Part shown: positions 30,198-31,105 of the stretch, in pieces
Layout: each line of letters opens with the position of its first letter
How positions within the stretch are numbered: position 1 is the first letter of the stretch
DNA from: SG8-39 sp041558415
GTDB lineage: Bacteria > Pseudomonadota > Gammaproteobacteria > Burkholderiales > SG8-39
Assembly (NCBI GenBank): GCA_041558415.1
Contig: JBFFEY010000033.1
Span: 1-31,105, forward strand
Direction: 5' to 3'
Length of the DNA: 31,105 nt
Position numbers and translations under genes: made by a program
The notes under the pieces: generated by a model
What the model saw: only the letters and a program-made list of their open reading frames with translations
The model's database searches: none
Told to the model about the DNA's origin: nothing

Positions 30198-30922
30198 TTT
30201 GCGCGTGAGTTCCCCATTAGCGCGCGCAGCAGGCCGCGCAGCACATTGACCTCCTCGCGCTCGAGTTGCGTGCGCGAGAACAGGCGCCGCAGACGTTCGC
30301 GGAATTTCATCGGCGCCGCGGGATCAAAGAATCCCACCGCCTCCGCCGCCTGCGCGAAGTGGGCGTGCAGGCCCTCGATGTCCGCGCGCGTGGCGAGCAT
30401 CTGCCCGCGCTCGGCCGGCACGCCGGCGCCCGCCGCAACGCGCAGTTCGTAGGCCATCACCTGCACCGCCTGCGCCAGGTTGAGCGAGCCATAGCGCGGG
30501 CTGGCAGGAATGTGCACCAGCACCTGACAGGCGAGAACCTCGTCGTTGCTCAGTCCGGCACGCTCCGCGCCGAACACGATGGCGACGGGGCCCGCGGCCG
30601 CCTGCGCGATGGCGTCGAGCGCGGCCCCGCGCGCCGCCATGACGGGCGGCGACCAGTCGCGCGGCCGCGCGCTGAGCGCGTAGGCGGCCACGCAATCAGC
30701 GATCGCGTCCTGCAGCCGGTCAACGACGCGCGCCTGTTCCAGCACGTCCACCGCGTGGGCCGCCATCCAGCGCGCCTCGGGCGCGGGGAAATTGCCCGGC
30801 GCCACGAGGCGCAGATCTTCGATTCCCATGGTCTTCATGGCACGCGCCGCCGCGCCGATGTTGCCGGGATGGCTCGGCCGGCACAGCACCACGCGCATGC
30901 GCCGCAGCAGTTCCTCGCTCAT
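30194..30922 (-). CDS. trmJ: tRNA (cytidine/uridine-2'-O-)-methyltransferase TrmJ
   Basis: A 242-residue SPOUT methyltransferase that methylates the ribose of nucleotide 32 in tRNAs. The N-terminal RVVLCRPSHPGNIGAAARAMKTMG, the central FGAERAGLSNDEV and the IPASPRYGSLNLAQAVQVMAYEL knot motif identify it. A C-terminal helical region (EREEVNVLRGLLRALM) is also typical. I chose the ATG at 30922; an extension to 30940 has no family match. Divergent from suhB across 43 bp. Confidence 0.95.
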   Translation of the reverse strand: MSEELLRRMRVVLCRPSHPGNIGAAARAMKTMGIEDLRLVAPGNFPAPEARWMAAHAVDVLEQARVVDRLQDAIADCVAAYALSARPRDWSPPVMAARGAALDAIAQAAAGPVAIVFGAERAGLSNDEVLACQVLVHIPASPRYGSLNLAQAVQVMAYELRVAAGAGVPAERGQMLATRADIEGLHAHFAQAAEAVGFFDPAAPMKFRERLRRLFSRTQLEREEVNVLRGLLRALMGNSRAK

Positions 30923-30950
30923 GCGCGCAAGTGTACGCAATGCGTCACGT

Positions 30951-30956
30951 TAGAAT
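30951..30956 (+). promoter_or_regulatory. Putative -10 box (TAGAAT) for suhB
   Basis: TAGAAT ends 9 bases before the suhB ATG at 30966, within the same TAGAATCGCG word as at yciB. If used, transcription would start about three bases before the ATG, giving a leaderless or nearly leaderless mRNA. No SD is visible and the -35 is weak. Confidence 0.4.
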
Positions 30957-30965
30957 CGCGCCGCA

Positions 30966-31105
30966 ATGCACCCTTTATTGAACATCGCCATCAAGGCGGC
31001 GCGCCGCGCCGGCAGCGTCATCAACCGCGCCGCGCTCGAGGGCGCCACGCTCGAAGTGCGCGCGAAGCAGACGAACGATTTCGTGACGCAGGTCGAGGGC
31101 GCCGC
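30966..31105 (+). CDS. suhB: Inositol monophosphatase family protein SuhB, N-terminal part
   Basis: The first 46 residues (MHPLLNIAIKAARRAGSVIN and on, then KQTNDFVTQVE) match the N-terminus of SuhB; the gene runs off the window. SuhB hydrolyses inositol monophosphate and, in E. coli, takes part in rRNA antitermination. The short TAGAAT leader and lack of SD are noted separately. Divergent from trmJ. Confidence 0.9.
   Translation, partial: MHPLLNIAIKAARRAGSVINRAALEGATLEVRAKQTNDFVTQVEGA

Noticed and set aside
1..31105. tRNA/rRNA genes, CRISPR arrays, insertion sequences, integrases or phage genes
   Set aside because: None recognised; no repeated spacers, no transposase motifs, and base composition is even apart from the iscR promoter.

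Overview
The window is GC-rich chromosomal DNA from a proteobacterium, most likely a betaproteobacterium. This rests mainly on the gene order suhB / trmJ - cysE - iscR - iscS - iscU - iscA - hscB - hscA - fdx - iscX, on the msrB - yciB - bolA - parvulin run, and on the divergent senB / selD pair. No tRNA, rRNA, CRISPR array, insertion sequence or phage gene was recognised. Coding density is high and no gene-free stretch exceeds 300 bases (the longest is 12889-13157).

Left part (1-6.5 kb): a truncated glycosyltransferase with the hallmarks of SenB, the selenosugar synthase of selenoneine biosynthesis, is divergent from a selenophosphate synthase (SelD family, probably acting as SenC). A perfect 18-bp inverted repeat lies in the senB leader. 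Downstream of selD come a zinc alcohol dehydrogenase and a ferritin-like diiron protein of unknown substrate. An EamA exporter and an aldo/keto reductase follow as a divergent pair.

Middle part (6.6-13 kb): an AhpD-like protein is divergent from msrB. A run of close or overlapping genes then reads rightward: msrB, a transglutaminase-like lipoprotein with an apparently non-AUG start, yciB, bolA, an exported parvulin, a macro-domain protein and an exported msrA. Two leftward genes follow: a DUF4124 protein and a 54-residue secreted peptide.

Catabolic part (13-20 kb): a leftward operon of class III CoA-transferase, crotonase-fold protein, molybdenum hydroxylase large subunit and SDR dehydrogenase ends at a good intrinsic terminator. 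It is divergent from an N-acyl-D-amino-acid deacylase-type amidohydrolase. The hydroxylase has no FAD or iron-sulfur partner gene beside it, and the crotonase lacks both glutamates used by true hydratases.

Right part (20-31 kb): a large AsmA-like DUF748 protein lies downstream of a complete ISC iron-sulfur assembly operon. Upstream of that operon, in the same direction, are cysE (cysteine precursor supply) and trmJ; suhB is divergent at the right edge. The iscR and cysE promoters carry near-matching IscR type 1-like boxes placed identically over their -35 elements, which suggests that cysteine supply and cluster assembly are controlled together by the cluster state of IscR. A perfect 13-bp inverted repeat lies between iscS and iscU and could set the ratio of desulfurase to scaffold. 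A shared theme of the window is sulfur and selenium chemistry and redox repair (SenB/SelD, MsrA/MsrB, CysE, ISC).
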